From: Vibrio tasmaniensis
GTDB taxonomy: Bacteria; Pseudomonadota; Gammaproteobacteria; Enterobacterales; Vibrionaceae
Length of the DNA: 64,000 nucleotides
Assembly (NCBI RefSeq): GCF_024347635.1
Contig: NZ_AP025510.1
Location: forward strand, 186,001 to 250,000
Direction of reading: 5' to 3'
Made by a program: the position numbers and the translations under genes. Position 1 is the first letter of the stretch, and every line of letters starts with the position of its first letter. Below the pieces are notes generated by a model. It saw only the letters and a list, made by a program, of their open reading frames with translations. It was not told the origin of the DNA and did not search any database. Shown here in pieces: positions 63,769-64,000 of the stretch.

Positions 63769-64000
63769 CTACTCGGCCTCTTCTTCTTCAACATCCAGAT
63801 CGAGTTCTACATCCAAAGGCTCTGCCGAAAGAATAATGCCAGTGTTGTCTGCGTAGAGATAATCTTCCGGTAAGAAGGTCACGCTGCCAAAGTTCACAGG
63901 TACATCTAATTCGCCGACACCTTCTTGGATCGCACCAACAGGGATAGAAGCCAAAGCCTGAATACCAAGGTTCATGTCTTCTAGCTCATCGACTTCACGA
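63769..64000 (-). CDS. rraA: Ribonuclease E inhibitor RraA, N-terminal part outside window
   Basis: The C-terminal 76 residues are in view. The frame is open to the window edge ([20 protein letters not shown]). [20 protein letters not shown] matches the end of E. coli RraA, which binds RNase E and slows mRNA decay. The acidic tail [13 protein letters not shown] is longer than in E. coli. Confidence 0.92.
   Translation of the reverse strand, partial: REVDELEDMNLGIQALASIPVGAIQEGVGELDVPVNFGSVTFLPEDYLYADNTGIILSAEPLDVELDLDVEEEEAE

Noticed and set aside
1..64000. tRNA, rRNA, prophage, integron or defence island
   Set aside because: I saw no cloverleaf-like or rRNA sequence, no phage structural genes, no attC-like array and no restriction, CBASS or toxin-antitoxin genes. 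The window is mainly conserved core chromosome with three IS elements.

Overview
The window is ordinary-density bacterial chromosome of moderate GC. Nearly every gene matches a gammaproteobacterial housekeeping family. The gene order (hemE..yjaG-hupA-yjaH, purD-purH-zntR, fis-dusB-prmA-accC-accB-aroQ, sodA-cpxA-cpxR/cpxP-fieF-pfkA-tpiA, glpX/zapB-rraA) and the VC_2705-type symporter, NhaP2 and CrbS/CrbR genes point to Vibrio chromosome 1. A Splendidus-clade species is my guess, not something the sequence proves. REGION 1 (1-8.9 kb): 3' part of hemE, a uracil-DNA-glycosylase-like gene coupled to a 2-hydroxyacid dehydrogenase, yjaG, a CNNM/CBS membrane protein, hupA and yjaH. Two 1503-bp IS50/Tn5-like elements in opposite orientation sit one on each side of the CNNM-hupA-yjaH block. 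Each has landed inside a rho-independent terminator. REGION 2 (9-19 kb): purD and purH separated by an unusual folded element, zntR, a GGDEF protein, then the leftward run aroQ-accB-accC, prmA, dusB-fis. REGION 3 (19-36 kb): an acetate and carbon block with acs, a DnaQ-like exonuclease, a cNMP/CBS/nucleotidyltransferase protein, an HcaT-like MFS carrier, the symporter-domain hybrid kinase CrbS, a Fur-boxed small gene with fumC, a sodium:solute symporter with its DUF4212 partner, NhaP2 and the response regulator CrbR. A short shared motif (core CTAAAGT in gene sense) lies upstream of three of these transcription units. REGION 4 (36-52 kb): dsbD, an ArgR-type regulator, pyrBI with a complete UTP-sensing attenuator and a 35-codon leader peptide, the arginine deiminase genes arcA-arcC-arcB, an IS150-like element, a YfcC/ArcD-like carrier, dcuA, aspA and fxsA. 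The enzymes that make, use and burn carbamoyl phosphate are neighbours here. REGION 5 (52-64 kb): trmL, Fur-boxed Mn-type sodA, cpxRA/cpxP with a CpxR box, fieF, pfkA, tpiA, small proteins of the CHMI, DUF805 and DUF3135 families, a Cys-rich HTH regulator, glpX, zapB and the C-terminal part of rraA. I see no tRNA or rRNA genes, CRISPR array, prophage or toxin-antitoxin pair, and no clear new multi-gene system. The most interesting signals are non-coding: terminator-targeted IS insertions, the purD-purH folded element, the pyrBI attenuator, the candidate CrbR sites and several perfect inverted repeats in leaders.
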